From positions 124,001 through 188,000 of the forward strand of contig JAUJEB010000002.1 of NCBI GenBank assembly GCA_030442055.1: a stretch of 64,000 nt of DNA. The letters run 5' to 3'. Source of the DNA: Agaribacillus aureus. GTDB lineage: Bacteria; Bacteroidota; Bacteroidia; Cytophagales; Cyclobacteriaceae. Below are positions 26,902-36,452 of the stretch, in pieces. A model generated the notes under the pieces. The model saw only the letters and a list, made by a program, of their open reading frames with translations. It was not told the DNA's origin and did not search any database. The stretch's first letter is position 1, and the number at the start of each line of letters is the position of its first letter. The position numbers were made by a program, and so were the translations under genes.

Positions 26902-26923
26902 CCACGTCTAATAAATCGCTTTT

Positions 26924-27439
26924 TTGAAACCCACAGAAAATAATAATGTATGCAGCCAATCTGTGTTTGAAAATCTCTTTCGAACACTTGCTCCATCGCT
27001 GAGAAATTTCCTCATGTATAAATTCCGGCATGTTGGTTATGCGGAAGATACGGTGCAGGAGGCTTTTTATACGCTGTGGCAAAACTGTAAGCATGTAAGC
27101 AAGGAACTCGCTAAAGCTTATGTATACCGGGTGGCTCAAAATCAGATGATCAAGCGCCTGGAGAAGGATAAGGTCCACAAAAAATACATGAGCTTTCAAA
27201 CCAAGTCAGCGGAAGAAGTTGGCCCCGATTTTTACCTGGAGTATCACGAGCTGAGTGAGAAATTGAAAGTGGCCATAGAACAATTACCTGATGGTCAGCG
27301 GGAGGTGTTTTTGATGCATCGCTTTGATAATAAGTCTTATGCGACGATCGCCGGTGAGTTGGAGATAAGCGTAAAAGCAGTGGAAAAGAGAATGCATAAG
27401 GCATTACTTAAATTGAGGACTATTTGTAAAAAACTTTGA
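26924..27439 (+). CDS. ECF-type RNA polymerase sigma factor
   Basis: 171 residues. Region 2 is seen in LAPSLRNFLMYKFRHVGYAEDTVQEAFYTLW (core AEDTVQEAFYTLW) and region 4 in AIEQLPDGQREVFLMHRFDNKSY with ISVKAVEKRMHKALLKL. A stop lies just upstream, so the start must be the TTG at 26924 or the GTG at 26963. It is the first gene of a sigma/FecR/TonB-receptor system resembling FecI-FecR-FecA, divergent from the transglutaminase operon. Confidence 0.9.
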   Translation: MKPTENNNVCSQSVFENLFRTLAPSLRNFLMYKFRHVGYAEDTVQEAFYTLWQNCKHVSKELAKAYVYRVAQNQMIKRLEKDKVHKKYMSFQTKSAEEVGPDFYLEYHELSEKLKVAIEQLPDGQREVFLMHRFDNKSYATIAGELEISVKAVEKRMHKALLKLRTICKKL

Positions 27440-27493
27440 ATGAGGGGTAGGGTGAAGCAGTATTTCACGTATGTACCATTAACAGTAGCGTAA

Positions 27494-28426
27494 ATGAACT
27501 GGCAAAAAGACGATATTTTTCTTTCCAAGTGGCTTAATGGAGAATTAAGCCAGGAGGAACAACGCGCATTCGAAGCTACCGAAGAAGGACAAGAGCTGAT
27601 ACGGATCATGAAAGCCGCTTCATTGATTGAACCTTCCTCCTATGATACCGGCTCAGCACTTTCCGAGCTGCAGGATCGCATTCAATCAAACCCGCAAAGG
27701 AAGCAAAGGGCCATTTGGATGCAACCCGGCTTTCAGCTGGCTGTTGCCGCTGCTGTTGCCCTGATCATTGCGGTGGTATACCTGTTCACCTCGGAAGACC
27801 AAACAATCAAAACAGGCGTCGGCAAGCAAGAAATCGTGTTACTCCCGGACGGATCGGAAGTGAAACTAAATGCGGCTTCACAAATTTCATATGATACCCA
27901 AAATTGGGCGGTGCAACGTTTGCTGGTGCTTGATGGAGAGGCTTTTTTTAAAGTTAAAAAAGGTTCGGGGTTTGATGTAAAAACTTATAATGGAAACGTT
28001 CAAGTATTAGGAACAAGCTTTAATGTGAAAAGCAGGGGAGAAATATTAGATGTCACATGTTATACCGGAAAAGTGGAAGTAACCTCACGAAGCATAACAG
28101 AACAACTCGACCCTGGCGAGACAATACGGATAAAAAATGGAGAAATGATTGAATTCAAGGAAATAGATCTGAAAAAAGAACCCTCGTGGACAAGAGGTGT
28201 AACCGAATTGGAAAACGTATCGCTTCCCGTTGTTCTCGACGAATTAAGCTATGTATTTGGTTTAACCATTAAATACGATGGCTCGCTGGATCATTTGGTG
28301 TATACGGGTGCATTTCCAAATCAGCAGGCCGAAGCAGCACTTAAGCTTGTTTTTGAACCATTGAATATTAATTATTCATACGATCTTCCTTCCAAAAACC
28401 TTGTCATACTTGGTTTGAATCAATAA
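27494..28426 (+). CDS. FecR-family anti-sigma factor
   Basis: 310 residues. The short cytoplasmic part (WQKDDIFLSKWLNGELS) is typical of the sigma-binding region, with one membrane helix near 80-98 (FQLAVAAAVALIIAVVYLF). The periplasmic FecR domain includes VGKQEIVLLPDGSEVKLNAAS, GEAFFKV, VQVLGTSFNV and CYTGKVEV, and a DUF4974-like C-terminus follows. Its stop overlaps the start of the receptor gene (TAATG), giving tight coupling. It keeps the adjacent sigma factor off until the receptor signals. Confidence 0.92.
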   Translation: MNWQKDDIFLSKWLNGELSQEEQRAFEATEEGQELIRIMKAASLIEPSSYDTGSALSELQDRIQSNPQRKQRAIWMQPGFQLAVAAAVALIIAVVYLFTSEDQTIKTGVGKQEIVLLPDGSEVKLNAASQISYDTQNWAVQRLLVLDGEAFFKVKKGSGFDVKTYNGNVQVLGTSFNVKSRGEILDVTCYTGKVEVTSRSITEQLDPGETIRIKNGEMIEFKEIDLKKEPSWTRGVTELENVSLPVVLDELSYVFGLTIKYDGSLDHLVYTGAFPNQQAEAALKLVFEPLNINYSYDLPSKNLVILGLNQ

Positions 28427-31014
28427 TGCGAGTCCTTTTTTTCATTGCCCTCAGTATCTTTCCGTACGTCCTGCTAGCGCAGGAACGGATGATTACCTAT
28501 CAATCGGAAAACAAGGATTTAGCCCGGGTATTCAAGGAGCTGGAGAAAGCGTACAACATTCATTTTGCGTTTGCAGTAGATGAGGTGAAGGAAAAGAAGA
28601 TCTCTATTAAAGCTGAAAACGAGGAGCTCTCATCGTTTCTCTCCTCACTACTTGCCGGGCACCAACTGTCATTTGAAATCGTCGAGGAGAACTTTATTGC
28701 TGTCAGCAAAGCCTCTTCTGTACTGCTACGCATGTTTGTTCGCGATGAAGAAACCGGCGAAGCCCTCTCTTTTGCAACGGCTCGTTTGAAAGGAAGTGAT
28801 CAGGGATACATTGCGGATGTGGATGGGAATTTTGAGATTATCGTAGCTAATCCTTCCGAAGCAATATTGGAAATTTCGTTTTTGGGGTATGAGAAAAAAG
28901 AGATTCAAGTGGGTACGTTGGAGCCTGCAAAAAGCGTAGCTATCTCACTGGAACGAGATCCCAGGGAATTACAGGAAATCATTGTGAAAGAATACCTAAA
29001 CAAGGGCATAACCGTCGATGATCAGGCATCCAGGATTTCTATTGATATCCAGGATATGGAAATCCTTCCCGGGCTTTCTGAAAGGGATATCTTGTCATCT
29101 ATTCAGATCCTGGCCGGAATTGGATCTGCGGACGAATCGGCAGGAGGGCTGAATGTAAGAGGATCCTCCAGGGACAACACGTTTATATACTGGAATAAAA
29201 TACCGGTTTATCAATCTGCTCATTACTTCGGGAACATTTCGGCTTTTATACCCTCATCCATAGGGAAGGTGGACGTTTTCAAGAACTATATACCGGTTCC
29301 CTACGGAGGAGCCAGCGCCGGACTATTACTGATCAACGCCCGCACACCGACAGCTAAAAAAGCGGTGGTAGAGTCTAACCTGAATCTAACACATGGGGAT
29401 GTATATGCCAGTGTACCATTTGCCAACTTTAATGGCCGTATTTCTTTAGCCGCCCGCAGATCTTTTAATGATCTTTTAGCCACACCTACCTTCAATGCTA
29501 TTAGCAATAAACTATTCGACGGAAGTCTCACTGAAGATCAACAGGGAATATCGGAAGACTTTGAATACAATAGTAAGCTGGCCTTCAGTGACTTAAACCT
29601 GGTTATTGAATTAAATGCTGCAGGTAAAAATAAATTTTCACTTAGCGCCTTAAGTTCTCAAAGCAAACTGGACTATGATTCACAGGATGAGGAGAATTTT
29701 CTTGAGTCTATACAGGAACACAGGGTCAGAACGTTCGGAGGAAATTTTACCTGGAACCGGCGCTGGTCGGGCCGGTTGTCATCTGAATGGAGTACTTCCT
29801 ATGCCGACTATTATATGGATTATTCCCTGATCAACATAAGAAACGAGACGAATGGAACAGAGGATGATATTCAGAGCCGAATGAACGATCTGGAGAATCT
29901 GGAATCAAGGTTTACGCTGACTTATGCACCAATCAAAAACCATGTCTTTGATGCCGGTTATCAATTCAATCGGGTAGGGGCAGACCTGACCATTAATGAG
30001 GATTTTTTCTTTGAAGATGATTTTTCCGAATCGATTACAAGCGAGGGAAATACCCATGGACTGTTCGCTAACTATTTCGGGAAATTCGGATCAGGCTTGC
30101 AGTTGGGTTTCGGTATACGGCACAATAGCTATGAAGCCCTGGAGAATACCAGGCTGGATCGTCAAATGCGTCTCAACTATGAGCTGGCGCCTGGAATCTT
30201 GTTAAAATCAACGGCAGGCGTTTATCATCAATATATCAGCTCTCTGAAAGAAGTAGATTTTGTTTTCTCTAACACGATCGAGCAAAACTGGATTATTGCG
30301 GACAGCGAAGAAGAAATACCGGTGATCAAAAATGAGCAAGTGGTGTTGGGTGCATTACTGACGAAGGCCGGATGGGTAGTGGATATAGATGGTTATCTCA
30401 AACGTGTTTTTGCCCCTGTAGCCCGCAATTTTGGTCCACGACCGGAAGATGAAGACGGGCTGATTTCAGGCGTTGAGGTAATTACAGGATTAGACCTTAC
30501 CGTCAAGCGACGGTGGAAGTACTATCGCGCCTGGTTCAGCTATGCCTTTCAAAATTCTGAAGTAGAAACCATTGATCAACAATTTCCTTCGGGTCTTAAC
30601 ATCAGACATCAATTTCAACTTTCACAGACCGCAAATTACAAACAGTGGGAGTTCTCTCTCGGTTATACGCTCAGATCAGGACTGCCTTATACAAATGCCA
30701 GTGGATTTGTGGAGATAGATCCTGGCAACGACGACGAGCCATTTATTGAGATCCAATATGAAGATCTTAATAGCAACAGGCTGCCTGCGTATCAACGACT
30801 TGATGCTTCCGCCTGGTACAAATTCAAAAAGAAAAAGCCCTATAAGTTGGCCGGTGAAATAGGAATATCTATCCTGAATGTACTCAATACCAATAACCGC
30901 TACAGCCGTACCTTTTCAATAGAAGAAGATGACCAGGACACGATCTTTCTGCTACGTAGCGACAGGCAGCTGATCGGCATCACACCTAATATAAGCGTAC
31001 GATTGAAGTTTTGA
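28426..31014 (+). CDS. TonB-dependent transducer receptor with STN and carboxypeptidase-regulatory domains
   Basis: 862-residue outer-membrane receptor. The signal ends near LLAQ. An STN domain follows (about 22-95: DLARVFKELEKAYNIHFAF), then a CarboxypepD-regulatory domain (about 100-175: VRDEETGEALSFATARLKG, DGNFEI, SFLGYEKKE), plug (LPGLSERDILSSIQILAGI, GGLNVRGSSRDNTFIYW, FGNISAFIPSSIGKVDVF) and beta-barrel. No SusD follows, so this is a small-ligand or siderophore-type transducer rather than a glycan SusC. The ligand is unknown; it may be the product of the divergent ATP-grasp operon, which is speculation based on shared upstream DNA. Confidence 0.92.
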   Translation: MRVLFFIALSIFPYVLLAQERMITYQSENKDLARVFKELEKAYNIHFAFAVDEVKEKKISIKAENEELSSFLSSLLAGHQLSFEIVEENFIAVSKASSVLLRMFVRDEETGEALSFATARLKGSDQGYIADVDGNFEIIVANPSEAILEISFLGYEKKEIQVGTLEPAKSVAISLERDPRELQEIIVKEYLNKGITVDDQASRISIDIQDMEILPGLSERDILSSIQILAGIGSADESAGGLNVRGSSRDNTFIYWNKIPVYQSAHYFGNISAFIPSSIGKVDVFKNYIPVPYGGASAGLLLINARTPTAKKAVVESNLNLTHGDVYASVPFANFNGRISLAARRSFNDLLATPTFNAISNKLFDGSLTEDQQGISEDFEYNSKLAFSDLNLVIELNAAGKNKFSLSALSSQSKLDYDSQDEENFLESIQEHRVRTFGGNFTWNRRWSGRLSSEWSTSYADYYMDYSLINIRNETNGTEDDIQSRMNDLENLESRFTLTYAPIKNHVFDAGYQFNRVGADLTINEDFFFEDDFSESITSEGNTHGLFANYFGKFGSGLQLGFGIRHNSYEALENTRLDRQMRLNYELAPGILLKSTAGVYHQYISSLKEVDFVFSNTIEQNWIIADSEEEIPVIKNEQVVLGALLTKAGWVVDIDGYLKRVFAPVARNFGPRPEDEDGLISGVEVITGLDLTVKRRWKYYRAWFSYAFQNSEVETIDQQFPSGLNIRHQFQLSQTANYKQWEFSLGYTLRSGLPYTNASGFVEIDPGNDDEPFIEIQYEDLNSNRLPAYQRLDASAWYKFKKKKPYKLAGEIGISILNVLNTNNRYSRTFSIEEDDQDTIFLLRSDRQLIGITPNISVRLKF

Positions 31015-31152
31015 TCCACAGTAACAAGGTTGTGTGAAAACTATATTCTTTGTTACTACCAATTAACGACAAAATGGTAGGGAATCAATTTATTGAATCC
31101 GGTGGCTGTTACAGGTTGCCCCCCAGCACCTGTTTAACACATGATTTCAGTC

Positions 31153-31647
31153 TTAATCCATTGTATTTTTTGCCGGTACATGTGTCAGCCTTTTAATAGT
31201 GCGCAGATACGTCAAACAAAATTCGGGATGACCTTTTCCAAGCTCTTCCTGATCATAGGAGGTTAGTTTAAATGTCTCACCTTTGAATTTAAAAGTTCCT
31301 TCCATTATATAATGAATTCCGCCACTTCCACCGACTTTCTCAAAGGTGAAATAATTTAAGGTTATGCCATCTCCAAAGGTAAGTGATTCAATATACTTAC
31401 CATTTCGAATGGTTGACGCTGTTTTCTCGATGCTAAATTGCCTGACCTTCCTTCCCTTAGGATTCAGGTTGATGGAAACCTTTTTACTATTTTCAAAAAA
31501 AGTGCTTTCCTTCGGAACCATTAAACTAATTCCCAATGCTCCGGATTCCAATTTGACGAGATTCTCCTTGCTCAGCTCTTTGTGCTTATTTGAATCGCAG
31601 CCGAAAATATTAAACAATATTATAAGCATAACCAGTTTTTTATTCAT
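31153..31647 (-). CDS. Lipoprotein of unknown function
   Basis: 164 residues with a lipobox NIFGC (signal MNKKLVMLIILFNIFGC). The mature part is mostly beta (ALGISLMVPKESTFFE, SLTFGDGITLNYFTFEKVGG, MEGTFKFKGETFKLTSY). I recognise no family. The gene stands alone on the minus strand, convergent with the receptor gene. Confidence 0.7.
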   Translation of the reverse strand: MNKKLVMLIILFNIFGCDSNKHKELSKENLVKLESGALGISLMVPKESTFFENSKKVSINLNPKGRKVRQFSIEKTASTIRNGKYIESLTFGDGITLNYFTFEKVGGSGGIHYIMEGTFKFKGETFKLTSYDQEELGKGHPEFCLTYLRTIKRLTHVPAKNTMD

Positions 31648-31797
31648 TGGTGCAGGTGTTTAAAATAAAAAGTCGTTTCAATACTATTTAGTCTTAGTGG
31701 CAACTATCGTATTAACTATTTCAGATTTCATTCTCTTCCTGATCCAATCCAATTGCTCAACAGATAATGATTTCAACAGGCGTTAAAACTGATAATA

Positions 31798-32247
31798 TCA
31801 AAATTTTGTGGTCCTTAACCATGCTTCCCACGGTGACGGACAGGAGTATTTGGACATATAAACTTCTTTTTCATTATGCGTCAGACTTTTCCAGTAGGGC
31901 AGCCAGTGAAGTACACAATAATCCTCTTCGATCCCCTGGTTCCATCTGGGAACGCCTTGAAAAATGCCTGGAAATGTCATCCATGGTGGAAGCAGTTCTT
32001 TAAACTGACTTATGAATGTCACGAAACTCATCTGCTCATCTCTTTTTTTGAATTTAATTGTTATTGAAAATAGAAACTCAGATATGCTTTGAACAGTAAT
32101 TTGTTTCTCACCCACAGATAAGCCATGCTCATTTAAGAAAGCATTTACGGTTTTGGCGGATATATCATTTCCTTTTTCCAAAATGTTATAATAAATTTTA
32201 CTGGGCAGGTAAAAACGATGCACGCGTTTATTAAAAAAATTGAACAT
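31798..32247 (-). CDS. Hypothetical protein, 149 residues
   Basis: Soluble, slightly basic protein without a signal peptide (MFNFFNKRVHRFYLPSK; ends WEAWLRTTKF). It contains a Trp-rich C-terminal half (LHWLPYWKSLTHNEKEVYMSKY in part: HWLPYWKSL). I recognise no family and the immediate neighbours give no hint. Coding potential is judged from length and reasonable composition only. Confidence 0.55.
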   Translation of the reverse strand: MFNFFNKRVHRFYLPSKIYYNILEKGNDISAKTVNAFLNEHGLSVGEKQITVQSISEFLFSITIKFKKRDEQMSFVTFISQFKELLPPWMTFPGIFQGVPRWNQGIEEDYCVLHWLPYWKSLTHNEKEVYMSKYSCPSPWEAWLRTTKF

Positions 32248-32785
32248 TGTTGTCTGGTATTAATCAATATAATCAGGCAATCAATCGGCCTCTACATAAC
32301 TTGTAGCTCTAAAAAATTATTTATCTGGCTTGCAGCAAAACAGGATGTTTTCAGGAGAAACGTATTTTCTCCTTTTGGTTAAAGATATAAATTAATGTTG
32401 ATTTCAAAAATAAGCCCTCTATTTCTCCAGGTAGGACGACGGCGTAAATGACAAAATAAAGCCATCGTAATTTACTGATATCAAGCCGGAATGGTGCTAT
32501 ATCAATTAACACAGGCCACATATTAATTTTCGTAAATGGGCGTCAAGGCTGTTGTTAATTTTAGACTGAGGGATTGCCTATCCCGCTTGGTAATTAAACA
32601 AATTAATTAAAAGTACAGGCCTGCACACTTTCGCTAAAACTCCCTGTGAATGAAAAGAATTACAATACGCTTTTGGCATTTTCACCCATATAATCAGTTA
32701 AAGCAAATGGCGAAAGTGTGCCTAAGGTCTGACTGCTCCATGCTTTACACAATAAATAAACAGATACCAGTGTTTTTTACCAAGC
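32248..32785. other. Intergenic region with a long-range inverted repeat
   Basis: About 540 AT-rich bases without a supported gene. The notable structure is a perfect 12-base inverted repeat: GCACACTTTCGC (32623-32634) and GCGAAAGTGTGC (32710-32721), separated by 75 bases. A 67-codon open frame at 32650-32853 overlaps it but looks random. Confidence 0.45.
32623..32721. repeat. Perfect 12-bp inverted repeat flanking 75 bases
   Basis: Left arm GCACACTTTCGC at 32623-32634, right arm GCGAAAGTGTGC at 32710-32721. The arms do not extend further. It could be a pair of protein-binding sites, a remnant of a small mobile element, or a long-loop RNA hairpin. Confidence 0.6.
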
Positions 32786-34090
32786 TCAATCAACCACCAC
32801 ATATCTGGGTCGACCTTCCTTATCCTGGTACATCACAAATACCTGCCCATTGATAAGTTGAGTCATTGCGAAGTTTAAGGTATGGTATTTAAAATCCTCG
32901 ATATATCGGAAAGGGCCTTTCTTTACAGCGCAGGTTTGGTCTATGATCCACCCGGTAGCGCTGGATCCTTTACTGCTGCCATCTGTCACTGAAATGAATA
33001 CCGACCGATCTTTTAGTGAAAGCGTCTTTACGTTGAGAGGGTTTACCGGTCTGTCAACAATGATCTTTTTTTCACCCGGGTTCCCTTCGCCGACTACCTG
33101 ACAGACCAGCCGTTGGTTGTTCGTTGCTGCTTTTCCCTCTACATAAATGAGCATGGCGTCCCTAAAATTCACGGGATGCACACCTACGGGTGTCAAATCA
33201 TATATATTATGAGTCGCCTGCACCTTCCATTCAGGCGACTTATCAGGACCTAAATGAAAATCCACAAAAAGATCCCTTTTTTTATATCCTAAAAACAGGC
33301 CCCCATTAGTAGCGGTAATTACGTTAAGATTTTTTGGAGCGAACGTGTTGTATCCGTGAAGCACTTTTTTTACCGGATGTACCATTCTACCTCTTTCATC
33401 GGTGGCAAAATAGTAAGTATCAAAGTTGTCATTGGCGCCACCGCGGAAGGACTCCCGATAGGATTCAGTGAAGTAGATATATGCCCTGGAACCTCCCGGA
33501 TTCGTAGTGACATTAAGGTATTTTAAACTATTGCGAGACTTGGGCGTAAAATCGATCGGAGCAGACCATAAGGCTATTTCACCGTTTTTATTGAAGACCA
33601 CATACTTGATTCTTAAGGCCCGTTTGTTGGGCAATGGTTCATATCGCTCTAAATATGCCAGCAAAACTTTTCCGCCGCTCAAGGTTACCGCTTGCTGCTG
33701 CTCAAAAGCCGTACCACCCCTGATATTGTTATCGGTAAAGACCACCGGCGCATAAGGTGTAAGGGTTGGCGTAAAAAAGGTGGCTTCCCCCTTTGGATAA
33801 TTGGTGGACCAGGCCACCATTACCTTGCCGTCAGGCAGTGTGGTGGCTGTGTATGTGTACGCCTTGGCCCCATTACGGACATTGAGCGAACCAGATTTAA
33901 TGATTTTCATTGAATTTGCGTTCCCTGGCTTAAGAATGTTAGGGTTGGCTTTGATCTTGGCCGGACGCTGAATACGCTGATCTCGCTGAATTTTTTTGAC
34001 CTGTGCATGGAGCCCTGAAGAAAAAATAAATGGCGCCAGCAGTAAAGCCGCTGATTTCATAAATAATGGAAAAAAAAGCTGTTTTTTCAT
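32786..34090 (-). CDS. Secreted beta-propeller-like protein of unknown function
   Basis: About 434 residues from the ATG at 34090, which begins a clear signal peptide (MKKQLFFPLFMKSAALLLAP to LHAQ). An upstream frame extension to 34165 looks non-coding. The mature part has repeats of the kind TTLPDGKVMVAWSTNY, TLSGGKVLLAYLERY and QLINGQVFVMYQDKEG, typical of sialidase/BNR-like blades. No catalytic motif is recognised. It is expected to be periplasmic or surface-exposed. Confidence 0.7.
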   Translation of the reverse strand: MKKQLFFPLFMKSAALLLAPFIFSSGLHAQVKKIQRDQRIQRPAKIKANPNILKPGNANSMKIIKSGSLNVRNGAKAYTYTATTLPDGKVMVAWSTNYPKGEATFFTPTLTPYAPVVFTDNNIRGGTAFEQQQAVTLSGGKVLLAYLERYEPLPNKRALRIKYVVFNKNGEIALWSAPIDFTPKSRNSLKYLNVTTNPGGSRAYIYFTESYRESFRGGANDNFDTYYFATDERGRMVHPVKKVLHGYNTFAPKNLNVITATNGGLFLGYKKRDLFVDFHLGPDKSPEWKVQATHNIYDLTPVGVHPVNFRDAMLIYVEGKAATNNQRLVCQVVGEGNPGEKKIIVDRPVNPLNVKTLSLKDRSVFISVTDGSSKGSSATGWIIDQTCAVKKGPFRYIEDFKYHTLNFAMTQLINGQVFVMYQDKEGRPRYVVVD

Positions 34091-34355
34091 AACATGGTGG
34101 CTGTTAATTGACAAGTGTCGTTTCGCGGTCAGTATAATATAATTGTTTGACTCAACAAAACTCAACAGGGTGGGGAATACCCATTCAACATACAGATGTA
34201 ATGTTCTATTTAATTATTTGATATCCTGTATTTTGCTGATGTCGTTTTGGTTCGCGAGGTGGGGTATTGTATAAGGTTTATCAGTTGAGCTATTGGTTAA
34301 TGGTTGCCGCTCCACGATCATACGCCTTGTCAATCGCTAAACCCCATAATATAGC

Positions 34356-35207
34356 TCATATCTCCTGATACAGGCGACGATAATTTTTTGGAGATAGCTG
34401 TTTGTACCGGTTGAACTGCCGGTGAAAGAAAGACAGGTTGTTAAAACCCGAGCGATAACCAATCTCAGACACTGACAGGTCGGTTTCAATGAGCATTTTG
34501 CTGGCTATAGTGACTTTATACTCATTGACATAATTCGAGAAAGTCTTATCAAAGGTCTTTTTGAAGAATCTGCAAAATGCTTCTTTGCTCAACGAAAGTT
34601 TTTCTGAAATTGCCTCTAGCGAGTGGTGATCGTGAATGTTGTCTTTGATGTAATTGTTAATCACATTGACCCGGTGGCTTTCTTTGGATGAAAGATCTCT
34701 GCCAAAACCCGGACCAGCCAATAGTTCAAAGGAAGATTTGGTAGCCAGGGTGTGGAGAATGTTCAGAAAGGTCATCAATCGTTCGAAGGGCGCCTGGTTA
34801 ACCATGGAAATAAATTCTTTTTCCAGAGATATTGATGTATCCAAATCAAATGAAATGCCGTGTGATGACTTCTGGAGCATCGTCTTTATTGGTGTTAGTT
34901 CTGGCTTGTTAAGCCAGTCCTTAAGCAGTGTTTCATCCCATTGTATGATGATGCATTTCACATGCTCGCTTTTAGCGTCAATGGTTTTCCATGAATGGGG
35001 TACATTTCTTCCCACCAATACCAGATCACCTTTCTCAAATGGATGCATGGAGTCTCCGACATAGCGTAAACCCGAACTACGCACCATATAGGTCAGCTCG
35101 TACTGCGGATGAAAATGCCATTCCGCCTTGAATTCCCTGTCTTCAAAGACTTTAACTTTAAAAGAACTATCCGGCGATGTAGTGACCTCTCTAAGATGGG
35201 CTTTCAT
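34356..35207 (-). CDS. AraC-family transcriptional regulator of the fucose locus
   Basis: 283 residues. The N-terminal cupin sensor domain (EFKAEWHFHPQYELTYMV, FEKGDLVLVGRNVPHSW) fits sugar sensing. The C-terminal pair of helix-turn-helix motifs is clear: HHSLEAISEKLSLSKEAFCRFFKKTF, KMLIETDLSVSEIGYRSGFNNLSFFHRQFNRY and SPKNYRR. It is transcribed away from the fucose-degradation operon across 161 bases and is its likely activator. Confidence 0.93.
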   Translation of the reverse strand: MKAHLREVTTSPDSSFKVKVFEDREFKAEWHFHPQYELTYMVRSSGLRYVGDSMHPFEKGDLVLVGRNVPHSWKTIDAKSEHVKCIIIQWDETLLKDWLNKPELTPIKTMLQKSSHGISFDLDTSISLEKEFISMVNQAPFERLMTFLNILHTLATKSSFELLAGPGFGRDLSSKESHRVNVINNYIKDNIHDHHSLEAISEKLSLSKEAFCRFFKKTFDKTFSNYVNEYKVTIASKMLIETDLSVSEIGYRSGFNNLSFFHRQFNRYKQLSPKNYRRLYQEI

Positions 35208-35284
35208 GTTTGTAACTTCGTTAAATTAGAATCAAATATGACAATTATTAACTTTATTAAGATGAATTGTTTTAATAAAAATCA

Positions 35285-35309
35285 ATATTGTACATAAAAA
35301 GTGCAATAT
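35285..35309. promoter_or_regulatory. Candidate operator upstream of the fucose operon
   Basis: ATATTGTAC (35285-35293) and GTGCAATAT (35301-35309) form an imperfect inverted repeat around ATAAAAA, 60 bases before the first fucose gene and 78 bases before the araC start. It could be the AraC-type binding site. AraC sites are more often direct repeats, so this is tentative. Confidence 0.35.
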
Positions 35310-35368
35310 GCTGTATCATTCTGCTTAGAGATTAAATGATCTTTGTATAAAATAAAGCTGACTATTCC

Positions 35369-36451
35369 ATGAATGATTTGGCCATAAAAGATGTAAGTAT
35401 TTACAAAGCTTCTTCGGAACTCAAGAAACCAATCTCTGATGCAACCCATACGTTGACAGAAATTTCTTTTTTGGTCATGAGGATCCGTTTGGAAAATGGC
35501 CTGTTAGGCGAATCATATCTTTTATCATTCCAGTACTCACCTAACGCAATAACCGGCGCCTTAAAGGATGTCATTCCGGTGATCAAAGGTTACAAGGCTT
35601 ATGAGACAGGATTGGTCTATCAAAAGCTTGACGATCTGTCCGAGTATTTTGGGAATCAAGGTTTACTGCGGTGGTCACAGGCTGCCGTGAATATCGCTAT
35701 GTGGGATGCCTGGGGAAAATCTCAGAATCAGCCGATCCATAAACTACTGGGCGTAACGAAAGAGAAAGTCAATCTATACGGCAGCGGCGGTTGGATTTCC
35801 TATACCATTGATGAACTGATTGAGGAAGTCACCGACTACGCTGAACGCGGCTTTAAAGCTGTGAAGATCAAGGTGGGCTCCCCAAAGGTAAGTACGGATT
35901 TGGAACGCTTGAGAAAAGTCCGGGAAGCGGTTGGCAATCAGGTCGATATTATGATGGATGCTAACCAGGGCATGGATTTACCGTCGGCGATCAAGTTGTC
36001 CAATAGCGTCAAAGACCTGAATATCCATTGGTTTGAAGAACCGGTGAATCACCAGGATTTTCAGGCATATCAGCTATTGAAAAATCAGACGGGCATCTCC
36101 CTGGCCATGGGAGAGCGTGAGTTTGACACCTTGCCCCTGAGGGAATTAGCAACAAGAAATGCCATTGACATCTGGCAGCCGGATATTTTGAGAATTGGCG
36201 GGGTCGAAGCCTGGCGGGACAGCGCAGCGCTGGCCGATAGTTTCCACTTGCCGGTGTTGCCTCATTATTATAAGGATTATGATGTGCCGCTATTGTGTAC
36301 CGTCCCTAACGGCGTAGGAGCGGAGTCATTTGATTGGGTAGATCCCCTGATTGACAATCCAATGGTGATAAAGGATGGGTACGCGGAGCCGCATGATTTA
36401 CCTGGCTGGGGATTTAATTTTATAGATGACAGGCTTACAGAAATCAAATAA
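35369..36451 (+). CDS. Enolase-superfamily sugar-acid dehydratase (probable L-fuconate dehydratase)
   Basis: 360 residues of the mandelate racemase / muconate-lactonising group. Active-site elements are the lysine pair KIK (166-168), metal ligands Asp197 (MMDANQG), Glu in WFEEP (223-224) and Glu249 (MGERE), and a His299 base (LPHYYKDYD) with Asp271-type partner (WQPDILRIGG). That set fits an acid-sugar dehydratase. In this locus the substrate is probably L-fuconate, giving 2-keto-3-deoxy-L-fuconate. The specificity is inferred from neighbours, and the protein is shorter than the characterised Xanthomonas L-fuconate dehydratase. Confidence 0.82.
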   Translation: MNDLAIKDVSIYKASSELKKPISDATHTLTEISFLVMRIRLENGLLGESYLLSFQYSPNAITGALKDVIPVIKGYKAYETGLVYQKLDDLSEYFGNQGLLRWSQAAVNIAMWDAWGKSQNQPIHKLLGVTKEKVNLYGSGGWISYTIDELIEEVTDYAERGFKAVKIKVGSPKVSTDLERLRKVREAVGNQVDIMMDANQGMDLPSAIKLSNSVKDLNIHWFEEPVNHQDFQAYQLLKNQTGISLAMGEREFDTLPLRELATRNAIDIWQPDILRIGGVEAWRDSAALADSFHLPVLPHYYKDYDVPLLCTVPNGVGAESFDWVDPLIDNPMVIKDGYAEPHDLPGWGFNFIDDRLTEIK

Positions 36452-36452
36452 A

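Noticed and set aside
32650-32853. 67-codon open frame in the gene-free stretch
   Set aside because: Random-looking composition, no family, and overlaps the opposite-strand gene.
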